DNA from: Pseudochelatococcus sp047501465
Lineage (GTDB): Bacteria > Pseudomonadota > Alphaproteobacteria > Rhizobiales > Beijerinckiaceae
Assembly: GCF_047501465.1 (NCBI RefSeq)
Contig: NZ_JAZDRL010000002.1
Span: 620,001-684,000, forward strand
Direction: 5' to 3'
Length of the DNA stretch: 64,000 bases
Of the stretch, positions 27,694 to 35,694 are shown piece after piece. A program made the translations under genes and the position numbers. The notes beneath the pieces are model-generated. The model was given only the letters and a program-made list of their open reading frames with translations, was not told the origin of the DNA and did no database searches. The number at the start of each line of letters is the position of its first letter. Within the stretch, counting starts at the first letter, position 1.

Positions 27694-28055
27694 AAAAACA
27701 AGAAGAAGACAAACTACACAAAAATACCGGCTAAAGGCGTAAGGAATGGGGCCGGGTGAGATGCTGGCGCCTGATAGCATTGGCTATACAGGTAAATATA
27801 ATGCGCTTCATATCAGCGCGTTTCGCCACTTCCGTATCCATTTTGTCGAAGAGCAATCAGCTGCTTTATCGGGGTCAAAAAATTATGGAATTAGACGAAA
27901 AGGACGCTCAGAAAATATAGTGACATATCCAAATAGAACTTCCATTTATGTTTCAGGGAATGCGAACACTCCTCAATTTCGGGCTACCGAAACAGCAATG
28001 CGCAACCCTCAGTAGATAGTTCTCAAGGCTTCAATAAAATTAACGCATCAGTGCT

Positions 28056-28694
28056 TTATACGATTTTAGCTTTCACAAAAACGTCGTATCGAGTGCTTTT
28101 TCCCAGGATTTGATGAGAAGGCTTACGAAGCCCCGGCATGGCTTCGGCGCGCTGTGGCCATTTTAGAACTACCCGATTTTGTGCGCTTTCCAATGCTATT
28201 TGCATTAGTTTTTCTGCGTCTGGATCAGAGCCGACAATATCACGGATCTGGCGCATTTCTATTTTGACAAGGGCAGTATTTTTTCTTGGTGGGTGCATGG
28301 GATCGACCAGAACCACTTGTGGCTTCAGTTCCGGCAAAAGGATGCAAGAGTCGCCATGCAGCAAGGTCATCCGCGCTACAGTTTCAGCATATAGCCCGCC
28401 CTCAGCAGTTGCGCGTGCGAGACCTGCCTTGAGGAGCTCATGCATTTTCTCGGAGCGCTCAATCAACGTTACGTTTGCGCCTAGTGATGCCAGCATGAAA
28501 GCATCACGTCCGAGACCTGCAGTTGCATCCACGATATTTGGTGTAACACCACGCGTTAGCCCTGCTGCCTTGGCCAGCGCTTGTCCCCGTCCCTCACCAG
28601 AGCGAAATCTGTGGCCGATTGCGCCACCGACAAAATCAACAATCAGTTCTGATGTCTTTTCTTTCTGCGCCATCGTCATTCTCAAAACGGGCAA
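28056..28694 (-). CDS. rsmJ: 16S rRNA (guanine1516-N2)-methyltransferase, RsmJ-like
   Basis: SAM-dependent methyltransferase of up to 212 residues, expected to methylate G1516 of 16S rRNA. Motif I is DATAGLGRDAFMLASLGANV, then LIERS (acidic residue binding the SAM ribose). The catalytic-type motif is VLVDPMHPPRKNTALVKIEMR, close to the DPMFPxxxKSALVKKEMR of E. coli RsmJ. A later VLKWPQRA stretch also matches. The start overlaps the 3' end of rluA by 13 bases; internal ATGs at 28679 and 28673 are alternatives. The two RNA-modification genes are evidently co-expressed. Confidence 0.85.
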   Translation of the reverse strand: MPVLRMTMAQKEKTSELIVDFVGGAIGHRFRSGEGRGQALAKAAGLTRGVTPNIVDATAGLGRDAFMLASLGANVTLIERSEKMHELLKAGLARATAEGGLYAETVARMTLLHGDSCILLPELKPQVVLVDPMHPPRKNTALVKIEMRQIRDIVGSDPDAEKLMQIALESAQNRVVLKWPQRAEAMPGLRKPSHQILGKSTRYDVFVKAKIV

Positions 28695-29350
28695 GGAACG
28701 GTAAATTTTACGTCGCGTCCATCCGGATGTTTAAATGCCAGCTCTTCCGCATGCAGAAGCAATCGATTTGCAGCAATGAGCGCGGCGCCATCTGCATAGA
28801 ATTCATCACCGAGGATCACATGGTCCAGTGCCTTCATATGGACCCGTAATTGGTGTGTGCGCCCCGTCAGCGGAAAAAGGCGCAATCTGGTAGCATTTTC
28901 TTCATACGCCAACACCTGCCAGCGTGTTTGGGCAGGCTTGCCCTTTTCGTGATCTACCCGATGGCGTGGCTTGTTGTCTGTGTCGATACCTAGTGGCAAA
29001 TCGATCAGACCTTCATCATCTTTCATCCGGCCCCAGACCTTGGCAATATAGGCTTTTTTAGTGGTGCGGGCCTCAAATTGGGCAGCAATGCTAGCATGTG
29101 CCTTACGGTTCAATGACATGAGCACCACGCCGGAGGTATCTTTATCCAGGCGATGGATCATCAAAGCTTGCGGAAATGTCTCTTGTACGCGTGAGGCCAG
29201 GCTATCTGACAAGGCAGGATGGCGTCCGGGTACAGACAATATCCCGCTGGGTTTATCCAGTACCAGAATGTCCGCATCACGATGAACTATCGAAATATAC
29301 GGCTCTAATGGCGGATTATAAACGGGATAATCAGATGATATCGCACTCAT
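28682..29350 (-). CDS. rluA: RluA-family pseudouridine synthase (23S rRNA U746 / tRNA U32 type)
   Basis: Enzyme of 222 residues that isomerises uridine to pseudouridine. The catalytic motif HRLDKDTSG begins at residue 66, with nucleophile Asp69. NPPLEPYISIVHRDADILVLDKPSG, LSVPGR, KKAYIAKVWG, PLTGRTHQLRVHM and ILGDEFYA are all very close to E. coli RluA, and the length (219 there) agrees. There is no S4 domain, as expected for RluA rather than RluC/RluD. Overlap with the downstream methyltransferase gene suggests one operon. Confidence 0.9.
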   Translation of the reverse strand: MSAISSDYPVYNPPLEPYISIVHRDADILVLDKPSGILSVPGRHPALSDSLASRVQETFPQALMIHRLDKDTSGVVLMSLNRKAHASIAAQFEARTTKKAYIAKVWGRMKDDEGLIDLPLGIDTDNKPRHRVDHEKGKPAQTRWQVLAYEENATRLRLFPLTGRTHQLRVHMKALDHVILGDEFYADGAALIAANRLLLHAEELAFKHPDGRDVKFTVPCPF

Positions 29351-29509
29351 GAGATGTGTCTAACATGATCTGACTGCTGTTGAGAAGAAAAGTTGCACTG
29401 CAATGATACGGTTCCACAATCCGTTTTGCCTGGGTTTATTGAAGCTATCCCATCATGCGCCGGTATCAGGCAATTGTACCAGATAATACGGCAATGGACT
29501 TTCCCTTAT

Positions 29510-30391
29510 TTAGTGGAGAGCTTCTGTCTCTAAGTTTTTGTTCATCGCCTCGAATTGGATCGGCGATTTATACCCGAGTGCAGAATGTCTGCGCACAGGA
29601 TTATAGAAGCCATCAATATATTCTCCAATGGCTTTGATTGCGTCATTTCTGGTCTGGAACACGGTTCTCCAGATCAGTTCAGATTTGATCGTTTTAAAGA
29701 CAGTTTCTACCATTGCATTGTCATAGCAGTTTCCTTTTCCGCTCATGGATGGAAGCATATCATGCGCTTTGAGAAGCCTACGGTAGTCATAGCTGGCATA
29801 TTGGCTTCCTCTGTCCGAATGCTGGATGAGACCGGGTCCAGGATTGCGGATTGCAATGGCTTTCTGCAAGGCGCTGATGGCAAGGTCCTTCTTCATCCGG
29901 TCGCGGGCGTCCCAGCCGATAATACGACGAGAGAAAAGATCGATAACAATTGCCAGATACAGCCAACCTTCTGCGGTCCATATGTAACTGATATCGACAC
30001 CCCATTTCTGATCTGGTCCATCACAAGTGAAGTCCTGATCCAGCAGATTGGGAGCGACAGGCTCCCCATGATTGCTGTCGGTGGTTCGCTTGAACCGTGT
30101 CCTCTGCCGCGCCTTCAGGCCATTGTCCCGCATCAACCGTGCGACCCGATGCCGACCAACATGGATGCCGTCCTCGCATAATTCGGCATGCATGCGAGGG
30201 CTGCCATAGGTTTCACGTGACAGGCAAAATTGATTGCGGATATGCGCCAGCACGATCATGTCCTCGAACTGGCGGCGACTGGGAGCCCGCCGCTTCCAGG
30301 CATGGTAACCGCTTAAGCTCACGCCCGCAAAGGCGCACAACCGCGACAGAGACATGTGGGCCTTCTCCGTATCGATAAAAGCGAACCTCAT
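29510..30391 (-). CDS. IS3-family transposase OrfB (DDE integrase)
   Basis: Catalytic part of the transposase, 293 residues. The DDE triad is Asp133 (VDISYIW), Asp193 (HSDRGSQYAS) and Glu229 (NAMVETVFKT). An N-terminal HTH_21 segment (SRLCAFAGVSLSGYHAWK) precedes the rve integrase core. Its ATG overlaps the OrfA stop as ATGA. It is probably also made as an OrfAB fusion by -1 slippage upstream. Confidence 0.95.
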   Translation of the reverse strand: MRFAFIDTEKAHMSLSRLCAFAGVSLSGYHAWKRRAPSRRQFEDMIVLAHIRNQFCLSRETYGSPRMHAELCEDGIHVGRHRVARLMRDNGLKARQRTRFKRTTDSNHGEPVAPNLLDQDFTCDGPDQKWGVDISYIWTAEGWLYLAIVIDLFSRRIIGWDARDRMKKDLAISALQKAIAIRNPGPGLIQHSDRGSQYASYDYRRLLKAHDMLPSMSGKGNCYDNAMVETVFKTIKSELIWRTVFQTRNDAIKAIGEYIDGFYNPVRRHSALGYKSPIQFEAMNKNLETEALH

Positions 30392-30669
30392 CGATTTGTC
30401 TCCCGTGCGAAGAAGGCCGTCGCTTTTTTCAACAAATCGCGCTCCTGTCGTAGAAGTTCATTCTCCTTGCGAAGACGGGCAAGCTCCTTGGTCACATCCT
30501 CGTGCGGGCCGGCAAGAAGATCCTGCTCCTCGAAAATCTGCCGCCAACGACCCAGTGTCGATTTCCCAATCCCAAGATCAGCCGCAACCGACGAAACCCC
30601 GCGACCGCTCGTCGTTAAAATCCGAACAGCTTCGCGCTTGAACTCTTCTGTAAATTCTCGCTGATTCAA
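30388..30669 (-). CDS. IS3-family transposase OrfA (HTH)
   Basis: DNA-binding protein of 93 residues: an HTH_Tnp_1 domain (TEEFKREAVRILTTSGRG, ADLGIGKSTLGRW) followed by a leucine-rich coil (ELARLRKENELLRQERDLLKKA). A slippery AAAAAAG (minus strand, 30423-30429) near its 3' end allows a -1 shift; the -1 frame runs without a stop from there into OrfB, giving K-K-S-D-G-L-L-R and then the OrfB start. This is the classical IS3 way of making the full transposase. Confidence 0.93.
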   Translation of the reverse strand: MNQREFTEEFKREAVRILTTSGRGVSSVAADLGIGKSTLGRWRQIFEEQDLLAGPHEDVTKELARLRKENELLRQERDLLKKATAFFARETNR

Positions 30670-30730
30670 TTCTAAATCTCCTGTCAGTTTTATCTAACAG
30701 AAGCCATCCACTTTCAAAGGGGAAGTCCAG

Positions 30731-32193
30731 GCACGTCGAAGCCCACGCCTTTTGACGTGGTTCTGGTCCACAGCTTCTCCCGCTTCTTCCGTGATGCTTT
30801 CGACATGGAATATTACTATCGCAAGCTCGCCAAGAACGATGTCCGGCTCATTTCCATCACGCAGGAGCTGGGGGACGATCCGATCCACGACATGATGCGG
30901 CGGATCATGTCGTTGTTCGACGAGTACCAGTCGAAGGAAAACGGCAAGCACGTCACGCGTGCCCTTAAGGAGAATGCCCGGCAAGGCTTCTGGAACGGTT
31001 CGTTGCCGCCGATCGGCTACCGGATCGCCGCCGCCGAACAGCGCGGGGCCAAGACCAAGAAGAAGCTGGAAATCGACCCGTTGCACGCCGACACCATCCG
31101 TCTGATCTATCGGCTTGCTCTGGAAGGTCAGGGCGACAGCGGCCAGATGGGCGTCAAGGCCATCGTCAAGCATCTGAACGCCAAGGGCATCTTCACCCGC
31201 GATGGCGGTCGCTGGGGCATCGGCCAGGTCCATCGCGTCCTCACTCGCCGCACCTATATCGGTGAACATGAATGGGGAAAGCGCAGCAAGCACAACGACC
31301 CACGCGCGCCCGGCGAGATCGTCATCGTCCCGGTGCCCGCCATCATCGAGCGGGAGACCTTCGACGCCGTTCAGTCTCTTTTACAGGCTCGCAACCCGAA
31401 GACAGAACTACCCGCGCGCGTGGTGATCGGGCCGACCCTGCTGACCGGCATCTGCTATTGCGGCAATTGCGGGGGAGCTATGACCATCCGCACCGGCAAG
31501 AGCGGCCGCTATCGCTATTATGCCTGCTCGATCAAGGCCCGGCAGGGCGAAACCGGCTGCAAGGGTCGCGCGATACCGATGGACAAGCTCGACAGGATGG
31601 TCGCCAGCCATATCGAGGAGCGCTTGCTCGATCCCGGCCGTCTGGAAGACCTGCTTGGCAGCGTCCTCGGCCGCCGGTCGGAGCAGGCCGAGCGCCGCCG
31701 CGAACACATCGCCTCTTTGCAGCGGCAGGCGACCGAATCAGAATCTCGACTCAAGCGGCTCTATGACGCCATCGAGGCCGGTGTCGCTGATCTGGATGAC
31801 CCGGCGCTCAAGGAGCGGATCGCCGGTCTCAAGGTCATTCGCGATCAGGCGCGGGTTGATGCAGACCGGGCGCAAGCCTTGCTTGATAACCCCGGTGATG
31901 GCGCTTTAAGCCCGGCAATGATCGCGGGGTTTGCACGCCGCGCACGCGAGCGCATCCGGAGCAGCGAGGGCGGCTATCGGCGGGATCACCTGCGCGCCTT
32001 GGCGCAGCGCGTCGAGGTTGCCGACGACGCAATTCGTATCATGGGATCGAAGACCGAGCTGTTAAGGACGCTTATTGCTGGCCAAGTGCGGCAATCGGCG
32101 GCGATTGGCGTGCCCAGAGGCGGACTGAAGTGGCGGAGGGGGTGTCCTCCTATAATTTTATCTAACATAATGATCTATAAAATGATTTTATGA
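30731..32193 (+). pseudogene. Large serine recombinase lacking its catalytic N-terminus
   Basis: About 485 codons of a large serine (resolvase/invertase-type) recombinase. The frame enters from the IS junction in the middle of the resolvase domain (FDVVLVHSFSRFFRD). The Recombinase domain (NARQGFWNGSLPPIGYRI), the zinc ribbon (CYCGNCGGAM with a distal C and TGCKGR) and the coiled coil (ERRREHIASLQRQ) follow. The first 65-70 residues, including the nucleophilic serine, are missing, and they are not found on the other side of the IS, so DNA was deleted as well. The 3' end after LKWRRG also leaves the family consensus. It may be the remains of the prophage or island integrase. Confidence 0.85.
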
Positions 32194-33007
32194 GCCATAG
32201 TGCCCGATGCCCGCTACGATGCCCTCAATTCGATTCCCACTTTCTCCTTCACAATGCGGTTTTTGCGACATTTTTGTCACGCTTTCTGCCCCTAAAAAGG
32301 GCGAAAATCGCGACTCATTTGAGGGCATTTTGAGCCATATTCGAGCCAAATGAGAACAGCGTTATTTTCTGCGATAATCGCACTAACATGGCCGATTATG
32401 CCCTTCACGATCTCCCGGATCGCCGAGCTGCCGACTTTTCGCGCTTTTGATAGAAGTGGCCGCTGGTGAGTGTAAGGCGCGCTGCTGTTTCGGCTCTTAA
32501 AGCGTCTAGTTTTCAATATCAGCAATTGACGATAAATATGTTGAATGTCGGCAATTGACGATGATTTTTGATGCTCATTTAAGAAATTCATGAGTTAAGA
32601 GAGGCGTAGAGCCTTCTTCACGCAAATCACTCTGCAAGTGAGTCTGTGATGCACTTGTTGGGATGCTTGTGGCTCAGCTGTTGCTGTTCTTGCAATTGAT
32701 GCACGCGAATACGACGGCGGTTGTGTGATGGCTAGTTTCAGCGCTTTGAATGCAGCACTACGTGTCAATAAAATGAAGAAAATTAAGGATTTTAAGCCTC
32801 CACATGAAAGTTATTACCCCCGCAGTTAACCACAACTTTAAAGGGTGCATGTGGATGCAAAAGTTTTTCGTTTTCTCTATGTTCCGGCTCTGTTAGTGTT
32901 TCGTTAATGTTCCAAAAAGAGGGAGTGCTAGGGTGTGATGCAGGCGTCGGACGCGATAAAGGCATATCAGATATTGAAGATGATACCGAAGCGTGACCTT
33001 GCGTCAG
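32194..33007. other. Gene-poor region between recombinase and repressor
   Basis: No gene is well supported in these 814 bases. It holds an inverted repeat (ATGCCCTCAA at 32219-32228 and TTGAGGGCAT at 32319-32328), two repressor-type palindromes at 32517-32563, and AT-rich DNA. A 33-codon frame (32728-32829) and a frame starting at 32935, antisense to the repressor, cannot be judged. Confidence 0.5.
32517..32563. promoter_or_regulatory. Two distal repressor-type palindromes
   Basis: TATCAGCAATTGACGATA (32517-32534) and TGTCGGCAATTGACGATG (32546-32563) share the CAATTG-centred palindrome with the site next to the repressor gene (33388-33405). Start-to-start distance is 29 bases. They lie about 450 bases beyond the repressor 3' end, so they may control a leftward or short transcript or allow DNA looping. 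Confidence 0.6.
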
Positions 33008-33328
33008 CTATGCCTGCGATTCGGCTTGAAGCATCCCTCTCAGGATCTTCAAAATGCCTTCTCGTGCCTCAGCGGGAGCTGACATCAGAAGGTTCAGTGT
33101 CTCCTCTTGGTCGCCCTCCAGATCTATCCCAAAAAGGATATAGGAAAGACTAACACCCAAGGCCTTACAGACTTTTCGCAGGTGATCGACAGACGGGTCC
33201 CTGTCAGTTTTCAGTATAGAGTGGACATAGCCAGCGTTGAGCTGAGCGGCCAGCGATACTTCTCGCGCCGACATGTCGCGTTCCTTGAGCGCATTGCCCA
33301 AACGAATTTTCCAATCGTCCTGTTTCAT
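33008..33328 (-). CDS. XRE-family phage repressor (short CI-like)
   Basis: DNA-binding protein of 106 residues from the MKQDDWKIRLG start. The helix-turn-helix is in ALKERDMSAREVSLAAQLNAGYVHSILKTDRDPSVDHLRKVCKALGVSLSYIL, and a short tail carries no peptidase domain, so it is not a RecA-cleaved CI. Upstream ATGs at 33355 and 33442 are in frame, but the region before 33328 contains operator palindromes, so the short start is preferred. It is divergent from the early genes and most likely maintains lysogeny by binding the palindromes on both sides. Confidence 0.85.
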   Translation of the reverse strand: MKQDDWKIRLGNALKERDMSAREVSLAAQLNAGYVHSILKTDRDPSVDHLRKVCKALGVSLSYILFGIDLEGDQEETLNLLMSAPAEAREGILKILRGMLQAESQA

Positions 33329-33336
33329 ACCTGAAA

Positions 33337-33405
33337 TATCGCCTATTTCGGACATAAATGCACGTCCGCAATAAATACCACTTGAAATATCGGCAATTGC
33401 GGATA
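33337..33405. promoter_or_regulatory. Two operator palindromes beside the repressor gene
   Basis: TATCGCCTATTTCGGACA (33337-33354) and TATCGGCAATTGCGGATA (33388-33405) are related 18-bp near-palindromes with a start-to-start distance of 51 bases. The second matches its own reverse complement at 16 of 18 positions. They occupy the space between the repressor start and the rightward early genes, the expected place of an O_R-type switch. Confidence 0.65.
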
Positions 33406-33625
33406 AAGATACGCAAATAAGCCATTGTCTGGCTCCAGCCATACCTCAAAAAATCAGAATGTTCCTCTCAAAAATAGAGATGGGAGCGATGTATTGCGAA
33501 AATACAGCCGCTCAAGGTTCAAGGATCCCTATGCAGCGCCAAATCCACAAACAGCTGAAAGGCCCGGTATCGCGCATTCGATGCCGCTTCGTGCGTTCTT
33601 CATCGCTGTGTGAATTGGGAAGCCC

Positions 33626-33946
33626 ATGGCAGGAATGACCTCGCTCGCATTCATAACAAGAGCATTGGCTCGCCGCGAATACCGCCAGCGGGTGGTTGCG
33701 CGCCTGAAGCTGCTGAAGAACACCCATCGTTCCCGTGCGCAGGACTCTGCGCTTTCAGAGGAAGCGCGCGCGTATCATGACGCTGCCAGCCGTGATTGCG
33801 CAGCGCTCGCCGATCTCTACCGGCGAGCGGAGCATCCTTATCAGGATGTCGAGGAAAGTTGGCAGGATACCTTCAAGTGGCGTCCGCCGCTAAGAGTTTC
33901 AGATGGCCCGTTTTCTTCGCCTGCTGAACTGTGCGTGGAGAGTTAA
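33626..33946 (+). CDS. Small phage protein of unknown function
   Basis: Protein of 106 residues, rich in Arg and Ala, predicted helical (RALARREYRQRVVARLKLLKN, SEEARAYHDAASRDCAALADLYRRAE). No domain is recognised. A GGGAAG lies just before the ATG, and an in-frame ATG at 33635 is an alternative. It ends directly before the primase gene, so it belongs to the early rightward operon and may be a small DNA-binding or replication accessory protein (inference). Confidence 0.6.
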   Translation: MAGMTSLAFITRALARREYRQRVVARLKLLKNTHRSRAQDSALSEEARAYHDAASRDCAALADLYRRAEHPYQDVEESWQDTFKWRPPLRVSDGPFSSPAELCVES

Positions 33947-33948
33947 TC

Positions 33949-35097
33949 ATGGCTCGCATTCCCGATGCCGTGCTTGATGACCTGCGCGCGCGCAATCCGG
34001 TGCATGAGGTTGCAGGCCGCTATGTAGCGCTGCGTAACAAGGGGAACCGCTGGGTTGGCCCTTGCCCGATCTGCTCGGGCAATACCGCATCACGCACGGC
34101 AGGCCGTTTTGAAGCGAGTGCTGACAAGTGGGTTTGTGCTGTCTGCTGTGATGGTGGCGACGTCATACGTTTGATTGAGCGCGTAGAGGGCAAGGGATTC
34201 CGTGAAGCAGTTGATACCCTTGGCGGAGCCAGTGAACCGGATCCTGAAGCTGTCGCAAGGGCTGTTGAACGCGCTGCGCAAGAAGAGCGCAAGGCTCTGG
34301 AGCGCCGCAATCAGGAGCGCGCGCGATGCTGGGATATATGGAGCAATGCTTTGCCACATATACCGGGTTCGGTGGTCGCAGATTACCTGCAATTGCGCGG
34401 TCTCGATGTACCAGACACGCACGTGCTGCGATCATCGCCTGAAGTACCGTATTTCCATCCGGGCTCTGATGGCAAGGCGCGCTTGATATATCAAGGCCCT
34501 GCCATGCTGGCAGCTATTCAGGATGCTGCAGGTGTGTTCCGTGGACTGCACATCACCTGGATTGACCTAAACCAGATAAATGGCAAGGCATTGATTGTTG
34601 ATCCTGAGACCGGCGAGAAATTGCCCGCGAAGAAAGTGCGCGGTGTCAAACAGGGCAATGCTATCAAGTTGATATCTGGCAGCGAAAGTCCTTCCCGGCT
34701 GGTGCTGGGAGAGGGCATCGAGACGGTGCTGTCACCATGGACGGTCATGCATCGCGCAGGGCACGACCTTTCGCATACAGCGTTCTGGTCCTCAGTCGAT
34801 CTGGGTAACCTTGGCGGACGAGCGCTTGAGACGGTGCCGCATCCGGTCGAGACCGGCCAAAATGGCTTGCCACGTTGCATGCCCGGACCGGTGCCAGATA
34901 TGTCGGTTGCCGGAATAGCCATACCTGACAGCGTGACCGATATCGTGTTGCTCGGCGATGGCGATAGCGATCGTTTTCTGACCGGCACAACCCTGCGTCG
35001 CGCAGCACAAAGATTTTCTGCTCCGGGGCGCACCATTCGTCTGGCATGGGCGCGTGATGGCTATGACTTCAATGACATGCTGAGAGGGCAGATATGA
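33949..35097 (+). CDS. Phage DNA primase, zinc-finger plus Toprim
   Basis: Primase-like protein of 382 residues. A CHC2-type zinc ribbon has Cys39 and Cys42 (CPIC) and Cys63 and Cys66 (CAVC). A helical linker rich in Glu and Arg follows, then a Toprim domain (LVLGEGIETVLS, the acidic DIVLLGDGDSD pair, and a C-terminal YDFNDML motif). It should make RNA primers for phage replication. The ATG at 33949 follows GGAGAG at good spacing; the GTG at 33931 is less likely. It pairs with the D5-like helicase gene further right. Confidence 0.9.
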   Translation: MARIPDAVLDDLRARNPVHEVAGRYVALRNKGNRWVGPCPICSGNTASRTAGRFEASADKWVCAVCCDGGDVIRLIERVEGKGFREAVDTLGGASEPDPEAVARAVERAAQEERKALERRNQERARCWDIWSNALPHIPGSVVADYLQLRGLDVPDTHVLRSSPEVPYFHPGSDGKARLIYQGPAMLAAIQDAAGVFRGLHITWIDLNQINGKALIVDPETGEKLPAKKVRGVKQGNAIKLISGSESPSRLVLGEGIETVLSPWTVMHRAGHDLSHTAFWSSVDLGNLGGRALETVPHPVETGQNGLPRCMPGPVPDMSVAGIAIPDSVTDIVLLGDGDSDRFLTGTTLRRAAQRFSAPGRTIRLAWARDGYDFNDMLRGQI

Positions 35098-35129
35098 AAC
35101 AGACTATCTCAGGCTGTGCCCCTATTGGC

Positions 35130-35528
35130 TCAGGCCGTAGCTTCAATTTCTTTACGCGCGCAGCTTGCCAGAAAGGCAGAGCGGGTCAGGCCGCGTTTTT
35201 GTGCTGTCTCGTCAATGGCTCTCAGCATACCGGTTTCAAACGTGATATTCGCACGCTTTATGCGGGTATCGTTTTCGATCAGCGGAACGCGAACCAGAAA
35301 GGCACCAGCTGCAAGAGCCTGCCTAACGTCCTGTCTTGCTTGAAGCTCATGCAGAGAAGTTGGAGCTGGAAGCTCTTCGTCCTCAGCCCAAAGACGCAGC
35401 GCTTCAATCGCGTTGACGACGATATCATCCTCTTCATCCGCTGCAGAAAAAACGGATGGAAAATCGGGAAAGCTTACGCCGTATGCGCTATCACCTTCCT
35501 GCTCAACAATCGCATAATAAGCTCGCAT
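35130..35528 (-). CDS. hicB: HicB-family antitoxin without a HicA partner
   Basis: Protein of 132 residues. The N-terminal HicB fold (YYAIVEQEGDSAYGVSFPDFPSVFSA) is followed by a linker and a C-terminal ribbon-helix-helix DNA-binding part (RVPLIENDTRIKRANITFETGMLRAIDETAQKRGLTRSAFL). GGAGGT precedes ATG 35528. A HicA toxin gene (about 60 codons) would not fit in the space on either side on this strand. The gene is antisense to its phage neighbours and has its own candidate promoter (TTGACG and CATATA on the minus strand near 35630-35655). It may protect against a host HicA or act as a regulator. Confidence 0.85.
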   Translation of the reverse strand: MRAYYAIVEQEGDSAYGVSFPDFPSVFSAADEEDDIVVNAIEALRLWAEDEELPAPTSLHELQARQDVRQALAAGAFLVRVPLIENDTRIKRANITFETGMLRAIDETAQKRGLTRSAFLASCARKEIEATA

Positions 35529-35694
35529 GGCTTTACCTCCTGCTTGTGGGGCAAAGGCGGCTTTCATAGCCAGCCTGCCATTTTGGCAATGTTTCGTGCC
35601 GGGACCTGCGTCATACAATGCGTATTTATATGCGCATCAGGGCTGCAATCGTCAATGAATAATGCGCAATGCAAGTGCGTAAGGGAGGCAGTGC

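Larger units (their letters stand above)
29494..30730 (-). mobile_element. Complete IS3-family insertion sequence (about 1237 bp)
   Basis: The ends are imperfect inverted repeats of about 35 bp: the left end begins TGGACTTTCCCTT at 29495 and the right end, read on the minus strand, begins TGGACTTCCCCTT, with shared AGTGGA and GCTTCTGT inside. A GCA flanks both sides (29491-29493 and 30731-30733), consistent with a 3-bp target duplication. Both transposase frames are intact, so the element may be active. Confidence 0.88.

Noticed and set aside
27746..28015. 89-codon frame after the autotransporter
   Set aside because: Unusual composition, no ribosome site and no family resemblance.
29351..29493. 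Missing N-terminal half of the serine recombinase left of the IS
   Set aside because: All three plus-strand frames here fail to show resolvase motifs and contain stops.
32194..32934. tRNA gene or attL core
   Set aside because: No cloverleaf or CCA-end pattern was found, and the right end of the prophage is outside the window for comparison.
32935..33153. Plus-strand frame overlapping the repressor 3' end
   Set aside because: Much of it is antisense to the repressor codons and it shows no excisionase or Cro-like motif.
33459..33638. Possible 59-codon gene between repressor and the first early gene
   Set aside because: No ribosome site at good spacing and no family; a second frame (33425-33613) overlaps it, so neither can be chosen.
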